A stretch of 64,000 bases of DNA from Flavobacterium luteolum (GCF_027111275.1 NZ_CP114286.1:2418001-2482000), one strand, 5' to 3'. Counted from the first letter of the stretch, positions 53,268 to 62,451 are shown. Program-made: numbers and translations. The notes: a model not told the origin generated them from the letters alone.

Positions 53268-54656
53268 ATGGCATCGGTAAAGTTTAGATTACGAAGTAAA
53301 GCAAATAAAAATGTTTCTATTAAAATATATCTATCAACTGGTAGAGGAAATAAATTCTTAGAAGTAAGTACTGGATTTACAATTAATCCTAAAGACTGGA
53401 GCGAAGCAACCAGCTTGCCAAAGCAAAACAATAGTGAAAACAAGGTGTTGTCTAACAATCTCAAAAAGTTGGAAACATTTATCTTAAATAACCTCAACAA
53501 AGATTTGGCAAACAGTATTTTAATAGATTCCTATTGGCTAGAAAAAAACATTAACGATTGTTTTAATAGGGTTGTTCAAACTGATGCAGGATTATTAGTT
53601 AATCATATTCAATATATCATTGATAATGCGAACACTCGTAAAGTAGTGTCTAATGGAAGTGTGACGATCGGATTAAAACCAACAACTATTAAAAATTATA
53701 AGATTTTTAAAAACAGAGTTTTGGAATACGAAGCGCATATAAAAAGGCAAATTCGTTTTGTTGAAATTACTAAACCTTTTATAGATAAGTTTACTAACTG
53801 GCTTGTAAATACTAAAAAGTATTCAACAAACTATTCAGGCAGATTATTGGAAGCTTTGAAAACCGTTTGTAAAGATGCTGGAGAAAACGAAATTGAGGTA
53901 ACACCGTTTTCAAAAACAATTCAAAATTTTAGAGAGAATGATAAAGATAGATATATTCAAACACTCTCATTTGCAGAACTGGAACAAATAAAAAATAGTG
54001 ATTTCACTAATCAGAAAGACCTCGACAAATTCAAAAAAGAAAATCCTGAATTAACAAACGGATTAGCAATAACTACCTCAACATTAAATAATGCTCGAAA
54101 TTGGATTTTACTTGGTTGTGAGATTGGACAACGTGGAGGCGATCTATTGAATATAACAAATGAAAACATCCGATATAAAGGCAATAGCATATATATTGAT
54201 GTTTTACAGCAAAAAACAAATAAAAATGTCACAATTCCGATAATTGCATCTTACGCAATTGATATTGTTGAAAATGAGTTGCCTATAAAAATACAGCATC
54301 AAAAACTAAACGAATTAATAAAAGTAGTTTGTAAGATTGCAGGAATCAATACTATTATCAAAGGAAGAAAACTTAATACAGATTTAAATCGTAAAGAATT
54401 AGGATTTTATCCAAAATATGAATTGATAACATCACATTGTTTCCGTCGTTCTTTTGCTACAAACTATTATAAAAAGATTCCAACACCTATATTGATAAAT
54501 ATTACGGGACATTCTAAAGAAAGTCTGTTTTTACAATATATTAACCAGCGTGAAGATAAAGACAGTAATGCTGACTTATTCAGAAAGTTTTATGAAGATA
54601 TGCAAATGGATAAAAAACCAGTTCTCAAAATTATTAAAAACGGCACTACTAACTAA
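53268..54656 (+). CDS. Tyrosine-type site-specific integrase
   Basis: 463 residues from MASVKFRLRSK; the longer ORF start lies inside arm sites. An Arm-DNA-binding domain (about 1-90) and SAM-like core-binding domain (about 110-215) precede the catalytic domain with R289 (CEIGQRGGDLL), H390-x-x-R393 (SHCFRRSF), H415 (ITGHSKES) and Y424 (LQYINQ). It would recombine the element at the tRNA-Leu gene. Directly inside the left att. Confidence 0.95.
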   Translation: MASVKFRLRSKANKNVSIKIYLSTGRGNKFLEVSTGFTINPKDWSEATSLPKQNNSENKVLSNNLKKLETFILNNLNKDLANSILIDSYWLEKNINDCFNRVVQTDAGLLVNHIQYIIDNANTRKVVSNGSVTIGLKPTTIKNYKIFKNRVLEYEAHIKRQIRFVEITKPFIDKFTNWLVNTKKYSTNYSGRLLEALKTVCKDAGENEIEVTPFSKTIQNFRENDKDRYIQTLSFAELEQIKNSDFTNQKDLDKFKKENPELTNGLAITTSTLNNARNWILLGCEIGQRGGDLLNITNENIRYKGNSIYIDVLQQKTNKNVTIPIIASYAIDIVENELPIKIQHQKLNELIKVVCKIAGINTIIKGRKLNTDLNRKELGFYPKYELITSHCFRRSFATNYYKKIPTPILINITGHSKESLFLQYINQREDKDSNADLFRKFYEDMQMDKKPVLKIIKNGTTN

Positions 54657-54671
54657 AAAAATGTTTTTTGC

Positions 54672-55784
54672 ATGAAGATTTATTATACATTAACTGAATT
54701 TGCAGAAAATTACCAAAATGATCTTCATTTATTTTTGGATGATTACGAAGATAATGAATGTGTAGATTTTTGGAAAGAACAAAGACAAGTATATAAAAAG
54801 TGTATACAAAATGTAACTATCACTAAAGATAATACATTGGACGAGTTCCGTACATTGGCTCAAAATAATGGTAATATAATTGATGCCGTTTTTGATAAAA
54901 TACACACCGTTGAGTCAGTGCCATGTATAGTCGATTATGATGGAAGGGATCTTAAAATTTTTAAAGATGAGGTTCGCTATAATTTTGAACTTGCAGAAAA
55001 ATTAAAAAGAAGTTTTGAAAAAATTTTGCAATTTATCGAGGATCTTAATAGCCCGAAAATTGAAGAAGAATCGGAAAAAGAGTTTTTTGATAAATTAGAT
55101 ACAATTCGTAACGGAGAGGGTACTGAATATGAGATTACCGTATTTTTAAAAGAGGTTTCCAATAACTATGATGTTGACTTACTTAAAAGTATAAGTAAGG
55201 ATATTGAGCTTTATTTATTTATTGAAAAAGATATTATAGAAGCAGAATTTAGCCCTGAAGAGATAAATTCAAAAATAGAAGAATATACTAAGAGAGGTAT
55301 TCCAATACCTTATAATAAAAGAAGAAGTGAAGAAGAATTAACGGAAAAACAAAAAGAGATGCGTAACAAATTACGAAGCAACGGTGCTTTAATCTCTGAT
55401 GCTCCATCAATAAACTATGAACAATTTCTATACCCTTTTGAATTTATGAATATATATGCATTACAAATGCAAATAAATAGAAAATTAAAAGAATTAGTCC
55501 CTAAACAGCCCGAGCAAATTATAGAAGTTAATACTAAAGTAACTTGGAACGGAACGCAGACGGACTTTATAGAATTAATAAAGGCATTAATTGAAAACGG
55601 AAACCTTAAAGGAACACAATCAGAATTGATAAAAAACTTATCAGCTATTTTTAGTATCGAAATTAAGAATCCGAGTAAATTAATTAACGATATTAAGAAG
55701 AGAAATAATGGTAGTGAAACTTTATTCTTGGATAAATTAAAAAAATCTCTTTTCGACTATATTACATTAGAAAAGAGGAAATAA
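54672..55784 (+). CDS. RteC-like protein
   Basis: 370 residues. The C-terminal part has the RteC pattern VTWNGTQTDFIELIKALIENGNLKGTQSELIKNLSAIFSIEIKNPSKLINDIKKRNNGSETLFLDKLK. RteC activates excision genes of the conjugative transposon CTnDOT. The N-terminal half is helical and acidic with no recognised domain. It starts 15 bp after the integrase and is probably co-transcribed. Confidence 0.82.
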   Translation: MKIYYTLTEFAENYQNDLHLFLDDYEDNECVDFWKEQRQVYKKCIQNVTITKDNTLDEFRTLAQNNGNIIDAVFDKIHTVESVPCIVDYDGRDLKIFKDEVRYNFELAEKLKRSFEKILQFIEDLNSPKIEEESEKEFFDKLDTIRNGEGTEYEITVFLKEVSNNYDVDLLKSISKDIELYLFIEKDIIEAEFSPEEINSKIEEYTKRGIPIPYNKRRSEEELTEKQKEMRNKLRSNGALISDAPSINYEQFLYPFEFMNIYALQMQINRKLKELVPKQPEQIIEVNTKVTWNGTQTDFIELIKALIENGNLKGTQSELIKNLSAIFSIEIKNPSKLINDIKKRNNGSETLFLDKLKKSLFDYITLEKRK

Positions 55785-55864
55785 CATACGTTACTTGCAC
55801 GTTAGTAACCTTTTAACGTGCTCAAATAGATTGAATTTTACGCCATAACATTAAACTCTTAGTT

Positions 55865-56143
55865 ATGGCAACAGTACAATTTATTCAAACTACTCCTGAA
55901 GAACTTAAAAGCGAAATAACCGCTGGAGTAAAAGCTCAATTAGAAGAATTTCTAAAACACTACACCCCTAAACAACCTAATGAATATTTAACCCGTCAAG
56001 AAGTGGCGCAAATGTTCAACGTGGATTTGTCAACGGTTCACAATTGGTGCAAGTCTAAAAAACTCAATCCGCTTGGTTTGGGTTCAAGGGTTTATTTTTT
56101 ACGCTCCGAAATCGAAGCAAGTCTAAAACCACTAAATGTATAA
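55865..56143 (+). CDS. Excisionase-like HTH protein
   Basis: 92 residues. MerR/excisionase-type winged HTH: NEYLTRQEVAQMFNVDLSTVHNWCKSKKLNPLGLGSRVYFLRSEIEASL. It probably bends att DNA and steers integrase toward excision. It follows the RteC-like gene, as excision genes do in CTnDOT-type elements. Confidence 0.88.
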   Translation: MATVQFIQTTPEELKSEITAGVKAQLEEFLKHYTPKQPNEYLTRQEVAQMFNVDLSTVHNWCKSKKLNPLGLGSRVYFLRSEIEASLKPLNV

Positions 56144-56275
56144 AAATGAGTGTAGCTAATAAAAAAGCGCACTTGTTCAAGGTGCGCTCATGCATTGTTC
56201 AAAAGTTCGTCTTAACTGGCATCGTAAGACTATGTAAAGATACAGTTTTTTCAAATAATCATTATTTTTTTTGAT

Positions 56276-57355
56276 ATGGAAAACGGACAGACAACGCCCC
56301 AAAATCCACTTTTAGAGAATTGTTTGCAAAGGCAATTCAATACATTAGGACAAAACGGGACAAATAAAACGGGACAAAAACAAGCAATCGTAACAGGGAA
56401 CGGCTCAGATTTGAATAATAATGATGGATTAAAAGGTAGAGCAAAACGTAAAACCATTACACAGGCTATGATTTTAAGTTTGATGGATGTTGCCAAGCTA
56501 AAGGGCGACACAGAAAAACAAAATTCATACTGGAATACGTACTATTGTCAGAGCAAAATTATTAGTGCTGAGGGGAAATTTTACGGCAAGTATTGTAAAA
56601 ACAGATTTTGCACGCTTTGTTGTAGTATTCGTAAAGCCGAAATAATAAACAAGTATTTGCCAATTATAAAAGAATGGCAAGAACCTTACTTTGTAACCTT
56701 AACGGTAAAATCCTGCAAAGCTAATAGGCTCAAAGTAATGATTGGAAAAGTATTGCAAGGATTCTCAAAAATAAGAGCTAAGCATAAGAAAAGACATCAA
56801 AGAGGTAACGGAATAAAGCTTATTGGGGTAAAATCTTTAGAATGTAATTTTAATCCAACAAAACAAACTTATAATCCCCATTTGCATTTGATTGTTGCCA
56901 ATGAAGAAATCGGAGAACTAATAGTAAAAGAATGGTTGAAAATTTGGACACCAAAATTTACTAATCGATTAGGTCAGGATATTAGAAAGGTTTTTGATGT
57001 TGAAACCAATTTAATTGAAATTATAAAATATGGAAGTAAAATATTTACTGAACCTGATATGAAAAAGAAAAACAAGTATGACAATTCATATCAGATTTAT
57101 ATTTCGGCTTTAGATAATATTTTAACAGCAATGAAAGGTAAGCGGATTTTTGAACGTTTTGGGTTTAATGCCGATAAAGAGGCAGTTCCAGCACATCAAG
57201 AGCCAAAAATCTTAACTCATTTTGAGGAATGGGAGTTTAACCCGAAAAAAAGCGATTGGGAAAATGTTGTAACCACTGAAGCATTGGCTAATTATGAGCC
57301 AAAATCTCAACTCATTGCGATTTTAAACAGTTGTATTGATTTGAATTCACAATAA
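56276..57355 (+). CDS. Rolling-circle Rep protein (HUH type)
   Basis: 359 residues. CKNRFCTLCCSIRKAEI is the Cys-rich N-terminal zinc element of Rep_1 proteins. Motif 1 is PYFVTLTV, motif 2 is YNPHLHLIV (HxH), and a Tyr follows in LIEIIKYGSK. Rep_1 proteins nick double-strand origins of small plasmids. In an integrated element the gene suggests autonomous or rolling-circle copying after excision. Confidence 0.9.
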   Translation: MENGQTTPQNPLLENCLQRQFNTLGQNGTNKTGQKQAIVTGNGSDLNNNDGLKGRAKRKTITQAMILSLMDVAKLKGDTEKQNSYWNTYYCQSKIISAEGKFYGKYCKNRFCTLCCSIRKAEIINKYLPIIKEWQEPYFVTLTVKSCKANRLKVMIGKVLQGFSKIRAKHKKRHQRGNGIKLIGVKSLECNFNPTKQTYNPHLHLIVANEEIGELIVKEWLKIWTPKFTNRLGQDIRKVFDVETNLIEIIKYGSKIFTEPDMKKKNKYDNSYQIYISALDNILTAMKGKRIFERFGFNADKEAVPAHQEPKILTHFEEWEFNPKKSDWENVVTTEALANYEPKSQLIAILNSCIDLNSQ

Positions 57356-57649
57356 ATGGATAATTTTCTAATTTTATATAGGAGATTCAATTAAATTAAA
57401 ATATTTTTTTTGATAGAGAAATCCAGCAGTAATATTTATTAAGTGTCAATCAAGTGAATTAATTTTAGAATTTAATTTCTATATTCAATTATTCATTATA
57501 AATATTTTATAATCAAATTATTAAAATACAGTTTTAAAGTGATTAAAATTTAAATTTTATTGCATAAGGGTTTATATATATGATTCATTGTATATTTGTA
57601 TTTTAAAGATAAATACGCATACTATAATTAGCGATAAAAATAAACAAAT
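57356..57649. other. Non-coding region, Rep to methyltransferase
   Basis: 294 bp, very AT-rich, no ORF. Candidate place for the Rep nick origin, though no clear nick motif could be picked out. A -7 box TATATTTG (57591-57598) and operator (57617-57633) lie at its right end. Confidence 0.5.
57591..57633 (+). promoter_or_regulatory. Methyltransferase promoter and C-box
   Basis: TATATTTG (57591-57598), then GCATACTATAATTAGCG (57617-57633). The latter shares CATACTATA-TTAGC with the operator at 60567-60588. Its place just past the predicted start fits repression of the methyltransferase by the controller protein. Confidence 0.7.
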
Positions 57650-58636
57650 ATGAGTAAAAAGTTTAAAGTGGGGAGTTTATACGCAGGTATTGGTGGTATT
57701 TGTATGGGATTTAAAAATTCAGGATTTGATTTACTTTGGGCAAATGAATATGATAAATCAGCTTGTGTAACTTATCGTGAAAATTTTAAGCATGAGCTTA
57801 TTGAGGGGGATGTTTTACAACTAGATTTAGATAATATTCCTAGAGTAGATATTTTGACTGCAGGATTTCCTTGTCAACCATTTTCGGTTGCAGGTTATAG
57901 AAAAGGATTTAATGATAATAGAGGGAATCATTTTTTTCGAATATTAGATTTTGTTGATACTATGAGGCCTAAGGTTGTGTTCTTGGAAAACGTTAAAAAT
58001 CTTGTCAATCACGATCATGGTAAAACAATGCAAGTCATTGAATCTTCTTTGAGAGAAAGAAATTATTCTTTTCAAGCAAGGGTTTTGAATACAAAAGACT
58101 ATGGTAATATTCCTCATAATAGGGAAAGAATATTTATGATAGCTTTTGATTTAGATGAATATCCAAATGCAGAAGAGATATTCGAATTTCCGAAAAAAGA
58201 AGAATTGACAAAGACAATAAGGGACTTATTAATTGAGGATAAGGTTGATGATGCGTTCTATTATAATGAAGATAAATATATGTTTGATATGTTGAAAGAA
58301 ACTATTACATCAAAAGATACAGTTTATCAATTTAGAAGGCAATATGTTAGAGAAAATAAATCGAATGTTTGCCCAACACTAACTGCTAATATGGGAACTG
58401 GTGGGCATAATGTACCTCTTATTTTGACCGATTACGGCTTTAGGAAGTTAACGCCAAGAGAATGTCTTAGATTTCAAGGTTTTCCTGATTCCTTCAAAAT
58501 TCCAGTACGGTTAGCTAATTCCAGTTTATATAAGCAAGCTGGTAACTCTGTGAGTGTGCCTGTAATTGAAGCAATTTCCAAGAACATTAAAAAAGTTTTA
58601 AATAATGTTTTAGCGCCTACTGAGGTTGAGTTATAG
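57650..58636 (+). CDS. DNA cytosine-5 methyltransferase of the element
   Basis: 328 residues. Motif I is SLYAGIGGICMGFKNSG, IV is TAGFPCQPFSVAG, VI is FLENVKNLVNHDHG, VIII is PHNRERIFMIAF, and IX-X are LTPRECLRFQGFPDSF and YKQAGNSVSVPVIE. The target-recognition region (about 195-255) is short. It overlaps the convergent nuclease-like gene by 20 bases. Modifying partner of the downstream genes. Confidence 0.94.
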   Translation: MSKKFKVGSLYAGIGGICMGFKNSGFDLLWANEYDKSACVTYRENFKHELIEGDVLQLDLDNIPRVDILTAGFPCQPFSVAGYRKGFNDNRGNHFFRILDFVDTMRPKVVFLENVKNLVNHDHGKTMQVIESSLRERNYSFQARVLNTKDYGNIPHNRERIFMIAFDLDEYPNAEEIFEFPKKEELTKTIRDLLIEDKVDDAFYYNEDKYMFDMLKETITSKDTVYQFRRQYVRENKSNVCPTLTANMGTGGHNVPLILTDYGFRKLTPRECLRFQGFPDSFKIPVRLANSSLYKQAGNSVSVPVIEAISKNIKKVLNNVLAPTEVEL

Positions 58637-59390
58637 AATGTAGTTCTGTTATTAAATTTGGTGTATTACGCATATCTCCACATTGAATATAATAATTTTC
58701 AGCATCCATTCTGACTTTCCCGTTGAGGTAAGAGTTTTGCGGTAGTATATCTTTATTTGCTATTACACTAATTAAGTCTGCATGGGTAATATAGCCAGGT
58801 ATATCGGCAGTAAAAACTTGTCCCATTACAATTGCTTCGATTTTAGCTTTATCAAAAGTGTTACCGTTGAATAGGTTGTTTTCTCGAAATACAGATTTCA
58901 AATCAGGTTTTATTCTTGTTAAAATAAAGTAATCGTATGTGCTAGTTTTTTCTGTTGCTAAATTAGGAATGTATTCGCCATTTGTATTCCAATCTCTTGT
59001 TTCTAAAAGTTCAAGATTCGAAAAAAAAGCGGCTGATTTTACATTAATCTTTTTGCCTTTGATCTCTATATCAGAATCATCCCAAACACGCTCGCCGTAT
59101 ATTTCAAAATCGGGTTCGTTTGCTTCTAAGCTGTGTGATTTAAAATAATTGTAAACTACAATCTCAGCCAATTTGCCTTGGAATGTATTACAGAATTTTT
59201 CACTATTGCTTCTATCGTACTGACCACCCGATCTATGGGCGCGGTGATGACCAGTACCTAAGCACATTTCGTATGCAAAATCAAATGCTTTTTTTATGTC
59301 GGCAGGTGTTAAGGGAGAACCCGAAAATGTCTTTTTGGAATTTGAGTGATAGTTGTTTCTTCCGTTTTCAGTTGAATAAGTTAGTTTCAT
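58617..59390 (-). CDS. PD-(D/E)XK-type nuclease of the restriction system, subunit 2
   Basis: 257 residues. FQGKLAEIVVYNYFKSH (helix with the usual first Glu), then DDSDIEIKGKKINVKSAAFF, fits E...D-x(n)-(I)xVK. A tail with many Asn/Tyr follows (GYITHADLISVI, YYIQCGDM). It starts by a 4-base overlap with the upstream nuclease-like gene and converges on the methyltransferase. I could not assign a named family; nuclease activity is inferred from the motif and setting. Confidence 0.7.
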   Translation of the reverse strand: MKLTYSTENGRNNYHSNSKKTFSGSPLTPADIKKAFDFAYEMCLGTGHHRAHRSGGQYDRSNSEKFCNTFQGKLAEIVVYNYFKSHSLEANEPDFEIYGERVWDDSDIEIKGKKINVKSAAFFSNLELLETRDWNTNGEYIPNLATEKTSTYDYFILTRIKPDLKSVFRENNLFNGNTFDKAKIEAIVMGQVFTADIPGYITHADLISVIANKDILPQNSYLNGKVRMDAENYYIQCGDMRNTPNLITELHSITQPQ

Positions 59391-60307
59391 ATGCCATTAC
59401 TTTTTTCAATTGCTACTTCTGATATTACATCCCAGTTCTCTTTAAATCTATCAAGAGTAGTTAAGCTCACGCTTGTAATATTTGCGTCATCAATTTGTTC
59501 TACATAACTCATGGGAATTAGATAGCATATCCCAACTTGCTTATCCACGGCTACATAAATATCACAGTGTTCAGCTGTAATTCTTTGACCTTGATTTCTC
59601 AAATGGTGATGGTCTATTCCTTGTCCCCCTCTATCTCTGTCTTTGAAGCTTATCGAGCTTCCTGAAGCGCCTTTTATTTGAATTCTTAGGAGAGTATTGT
59701 TGTAGTCAACTACGGCATCATATTTACTAGATCTAACATCAACATTGGAACAGTTAAAGCCTGCTAATATAGCTCTTGCTAAAAATAAAAACTGAGCGCT
59801 ATCTCCAGCATTTGCTGTCATTACTCCACTATTTATATTTTGAATATTAGTTGGGAATCCATTTGAAAAAATGAAGTCATATTGTTTCTCTAAAATCTTT
59901 TTTAAACTAGTTGTAGTGTATCTATAATGATGCTGATTAGTCATATTATTTTTAATATAGTCAATCGCATTGTTAATGAATCCAGTTTTGTTAATTTCGT
60001 CTCTTATGCTTTGCTGTAAAATAGAGTCGTAATATGCATGTAAATCGGCTTTTAAAATGAAATGCCGATTAGCTATGTTTAAAATTCTTGTCTTAACATA
60101 ATTTTCAGCTCTAAATTCACGATGTAAGGTTTGATTGAATGATGCATCTCTCAATCTTTCTATGAAATAAGCTTTCATCGTTGATTTAAAGTCAGTTTTA
60201 GAGCCAAATAAGCGTGTGCCATCATTGCCTACGTGAGCAGGGTCGAAATTTACGCCATTAATTGCTGAAATATTATCAGTAAGGTATTGTAGTTGTTCTT
60301 CAGTCAT
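59387..60307 (-). CDS. PD-(D/E)XK-type nuclease of the restriction system, subunit 1
   Basis: 306 residues. SSKYDAVVDYNNTLLRIQIKGASGSSISF (about 200-228) gives D...QxK, a known variant of the PD-(D/E)XK site. RGGQGIDHHHLRNQGQRITAEHCDIYVAVDKQVGICYLIP resembles endonuclease-NucS/holliday-like folds. The N-terminal 190 residues are helical and may recognise DNA. Overlaps the C gene by 8 bases and subunit 2 by 4. Confidence 0.72.
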   Translation of the reverse strand: MTEEQLQYLTDNISAINGVNFDPAHVGNDGTRLFGSKTDFKSTMKAYFIERLRDASFNQTLHREFRAENYVKTRILNIANRHFILKADLHAYYDSILQQSIRDEINKTGFINNAIDYIKNNMTNQHHYRYTTTSLKKILEKQYDFIFSNGFPTNIQNINSGVMTANAGDSAQFLFLARAILAGFNCSNVDVRSSKYDAVVDYNNTLLRIQIKGASGSSISFKDRDRGGQGIDHHHLRNQGQRITAEHCDIYVAVDKQVGICYLIPMSYVEQIDDANITSVSLTTLDRFKENWDVISEVAIEKSNGI

Positions 60308-60521
60308 TCTTAAATAAGTCGATTAAGTTTACATTAAGACCTTTAGCAATTTTTTGAATATTAATTAGGGTAATGTTTTTTTCTGCTCTTTCAATCATCC
60401 CTATATAAGTCCTATGAACATCAGCAAGATGAGCCAATTGCTCTTGAGAAAGACCTTTTGATATTCTTATTTGGCGCACATTATTTCCAAATGTGATTAA
60501 TATTTGTGGTTTTTCGTTCAT
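60300..60521 (-). CDS. Controller (C) protein of the restriction system, XRE type
   Basis: 73 residues: FGNNVRQIRISKGLSQEQLAHLADVHRTYIGMIERAEKNITLINIQKIAKGLNVNLIDLF. Length and sequence are those of R-M controller proteins (C.AhdI/C.PvuII type), with the helix HRTYIGMIERAEKN especially typical. First gene of the C-nuclease operon, behind a promoter with an operator at 60567-60588. Confidence 0.92.
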   Translation of the reverse strand: MNEKPQILITFGNNVRQIRISKGLSQEQLAHLADVHRTYIGMIERAEKNITLINIQKIAKGLNVNLIDLFKND

Positions 60522-60537
60522 TGCTAATTAATGTGTT

Positions 60538-60588
60538 CAAATCTACTTTTATAAAAATGCACAATCAACATACTATAGTTAGCATGTT
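60538..60588 (-). promoter_or_regulatory. C-nuclease operon promoter and C-box
   Basis: Minus-strand TTG (60568-60566), 20 bp, TAGATTTG (60545-60538). The 22-bp inverted repeat 60567-60588 has 9-bp arms AACATACTA / TAGCATGTT around TAGT and overlaps the -33 element. Its core is shared with the methyltransferase operator at 57617. Confidence 0.78.
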
Positions 60589-60824
60589 AAGGTTTTTATG
60601 AGAAAAAGAGATCAAAAAGAAAAGAAGTTGGTTTAAGAAAAAGAAGACATTATAATGAATTATGTTTTTATGAGATTTTAGAAAAACATATATTAGAGAA
60701 TTTCATGTATTCGTCTATTCATGTAAATCTTTTGTTCAAATCTGAAAAACCTTTTTGAAAAAAATAATATAAAAAACATAATATTACTTTAAAGTTTGGC
60801 AATGGTTTGGCAACTTCGTAAAAG
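60589..60824. other. Right-end non-coding region of the element
   Basis: No gene seen. It carries the right arm sites TTTGGCAA at 60795-60802 and 60806-60813, 11 bp apart, the mirror setting of the left end. Confidence 0.6.
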
Positions 60825-60869
60825 CAAAAAACCCAACAATCTGTATTTAAGAAAGTTGGGTTGTTTTTT
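60825..60869 (-). terminator. Terminator of tRNA-Leu, supplied by the element
   Basis: Minus-strand AACCCAAC...GTTGGGTT stem with T run, directly 3' of the tRNA. The element thus brings a new terminator; the old one lies at 52966. Confidence 0.85.
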
Positions 60870-60900
60870 GTGCGGATAATAGGACTCGAACCTACACGCC
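60870..60900. other. att site, right copy (inside tRNA-Leu)
   Basis: 31 bp identical to 53006-53036. Here it completes an intact tRNA-Leu. Confidence 0.93.
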
Positions 60901-60952
60901 TTGCGGCACCAGATCCTAAGTCTGGCACGTCTACCAATTTCGCCATATCCGC
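60871..60952 (-). tRNA. tRNA-Leu (TAG)
   Basis: 82 nt: acceptor GCGGATA / TATCCGC with discriminator A, D-loop with AAATTGGTAGACG, anticodon loop CTTAGGA (anticodon TAG), a long variable arm (TGCCGCAAGGCGT) typical of tRNA-Leu, T-loop GGTTCGAGTCC. CCA not encoded. Target of the 7.9-kb element. Confidence 0.96.
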
Positions 60953-61032
60953 GGTAATTGTGGGTGCAAAGATAGGCATACTTTTGAATTATCAAAGCAT
61001 TTTTTGAAAATTTTTTTTAATTCTCTTTTTTG

Positions 61033-61040
61033 TACTTTTG
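61033..61040 (+). promoter_or_regulatory. -7 box of the M20 peptidase gene
   Basis: TACTTTTG, 23 bases before the ATG at 61063; only T-rich DNA at the -33 position. Confidence 0.5.
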
Positions 61041-61062
61041 GGTTTCTATAAAAATAATTTAA

Positions 61063-62451
61063 ATGGAAAATATTAAGTCCTACGTTCAACAACATAAAGA
61101 TCGGTTTATCAACGAATTGATCGAATTATTAAAGATTCCGTCGGTTTCTGCCGACACTGCATATTCTCAAGATGTTATTGACACAGCAGAGGCTGTAAAA
61201 GAAAGTTTATCAAAAGCAGGGTGCGATTATGTCGAAACTTGCGACACTCCAGGTTACCCAATTATCTACGGAGAGAAAATTATAGATCCAAATCTTCCAA
61301 CGGTTTTAGTTTACGGCCACTACGACGTACAACCGCCAGATCCATTAGAATTATGGACTTCACCACCTTTTGAACCCGTTATTAAAACTACAGATATTCA
61401 CCCAGAAGGAGCCATCTTCGCTCGTGGAGCATGTGACGACAAAGGTCAGATGTACATGCACGTAAAAGCGCTTGAATTGATGGTGCAAAGCAATACGCTG
61501 CCTTGTAACGTAAAATTCATGATCGAAGGTGAAGAAGAAGTTGGTTCGGCAAGTTTGGCTTGGTTCGTAGAGCGCAATCAGGAAAAACTGAAAAACGACG
61601 TCATCTTGATTTCAGATACAGGAATGATTTCTAACCAACAGCCGTCTATCACGACAGGTTTAAGAGGTTTGAGTTATGTTGAAGTAGAAGTTACAGGTCC
61701 AAACCGCGATTTGCATTCAGGTTTATACGGTGGAGCTGTGGCAAACCCAATTAATATTCTGGCAAAAATGATTGCTTCGCTTCACGACGAAAACAATCAT
61801 ATTACAATTCCAGGTTTCTACGATAAAGTAGAAGAATTATCTGCAGAAGAAAGAGCCGAAATGGCAAAAGCGCCTTTCAGCCTAGAAAAATATAAAAATG
61901 CTTTAAATATTGCCGATGTTTACGGTGAAAAAGGATATGTAACCAACGAAAGAAACTCAATTCGTCCGACTTTAGACGTAAACGGAATCTGGGGCGGTTA
62001 CACTGGCGAAGGTGCTAAAACAGTTATTGCGAGCAAAGCTTTCGCTAAAATCTCAATGCGTTTAGTTCCAAATCAGGAATGGGAAGAAATTACAGAACTT
62101 TTCACGAAACATTTTATAAGTCTTGCTCCAGCCGGAGTTACGGTAAAAGTAACGCCTCACCACGGTGGTCAAGGTTATGTAACGCCAATTGACAGCATCG
62201 GATATCAGGCAGCAAATAAAGCATATACAGAAACGTTTGGAGTTCCTGCAATTCCAGTTCGTTCAGGAGGAAGTATTCCGATTGTGGCTTTGTTCGAAAA
62301 AGAATTAAAAAGTAAAACAATCTTAATGGGATTTGGTTTGGATAGCGATGCTATTCACTCGCCAAATGAGCACTTCGGAATCTTTAATTACTTGAAAGGA
62401 ATTGAGACTATTCCGTTGTTTTACAAGTATTTTGTGGAATTAAGTAAATAA
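61063..62451 (+). CDS. M20 family dipeptidase
   Basis: 462 residues. Metal/active residues: VLVYGHYDVQPPDP (HxD), FARGACDDKGQMYMHVKA (bridging D), MIEGEEEVGSASL (catalytic E-E), and a C-terminal His in FGLDSDAIHSPNEHFGI. The dimerisation insert spans about 190-370. Probable cytoplasmic dipeptidase (CNDP/PepV-like) needing two zinc or manganese ions. Single gene. Confidence 0.94.
   Translation: MENIKSYVQQHKDRFINELIELLKIPSVSADTAYSQDVIDTAEAVKESLSKAGCDYVETCDTPGYPIIYGEKIIDPNLPTVLVYGHYDVQPPDPLELWTSPPFEPVIKTTDIHPEGAIFARGACDDKGQMYMHVKALELMVQSNTLPCNVKFMIEGEEEVGSASLAWFVERNQEKLKNDVILISDTGMISNQQPSITTGLRGLSYVEVEVTGPNRDLHSGLYGGAVANPINILAKMIASLHDENNHITIPGFYDKVEELSAEERAEMAKAPFSLEKYKNALNIADVYGEKGYVTNERNSIRPTLDVNGIWGGYTGEGAKTVIASKAFAKISMRLVPNQEWEEITELFTKHFISLAPAGVTVKVTPHHGGQGYVTPIDSIGYQAANKAYTETFGVPAIPVRSGGSIPIVALFEKELKSKTILMGFGLDSDAIHSPNEHFGIFNYLKGIETIPLFYKYFVELSK

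Noticed and set aside
60719..60995. Two ORFs over tRNA-Leu
   Set aside because: They read through a structural RNA and its terminator; not credible as proteins.
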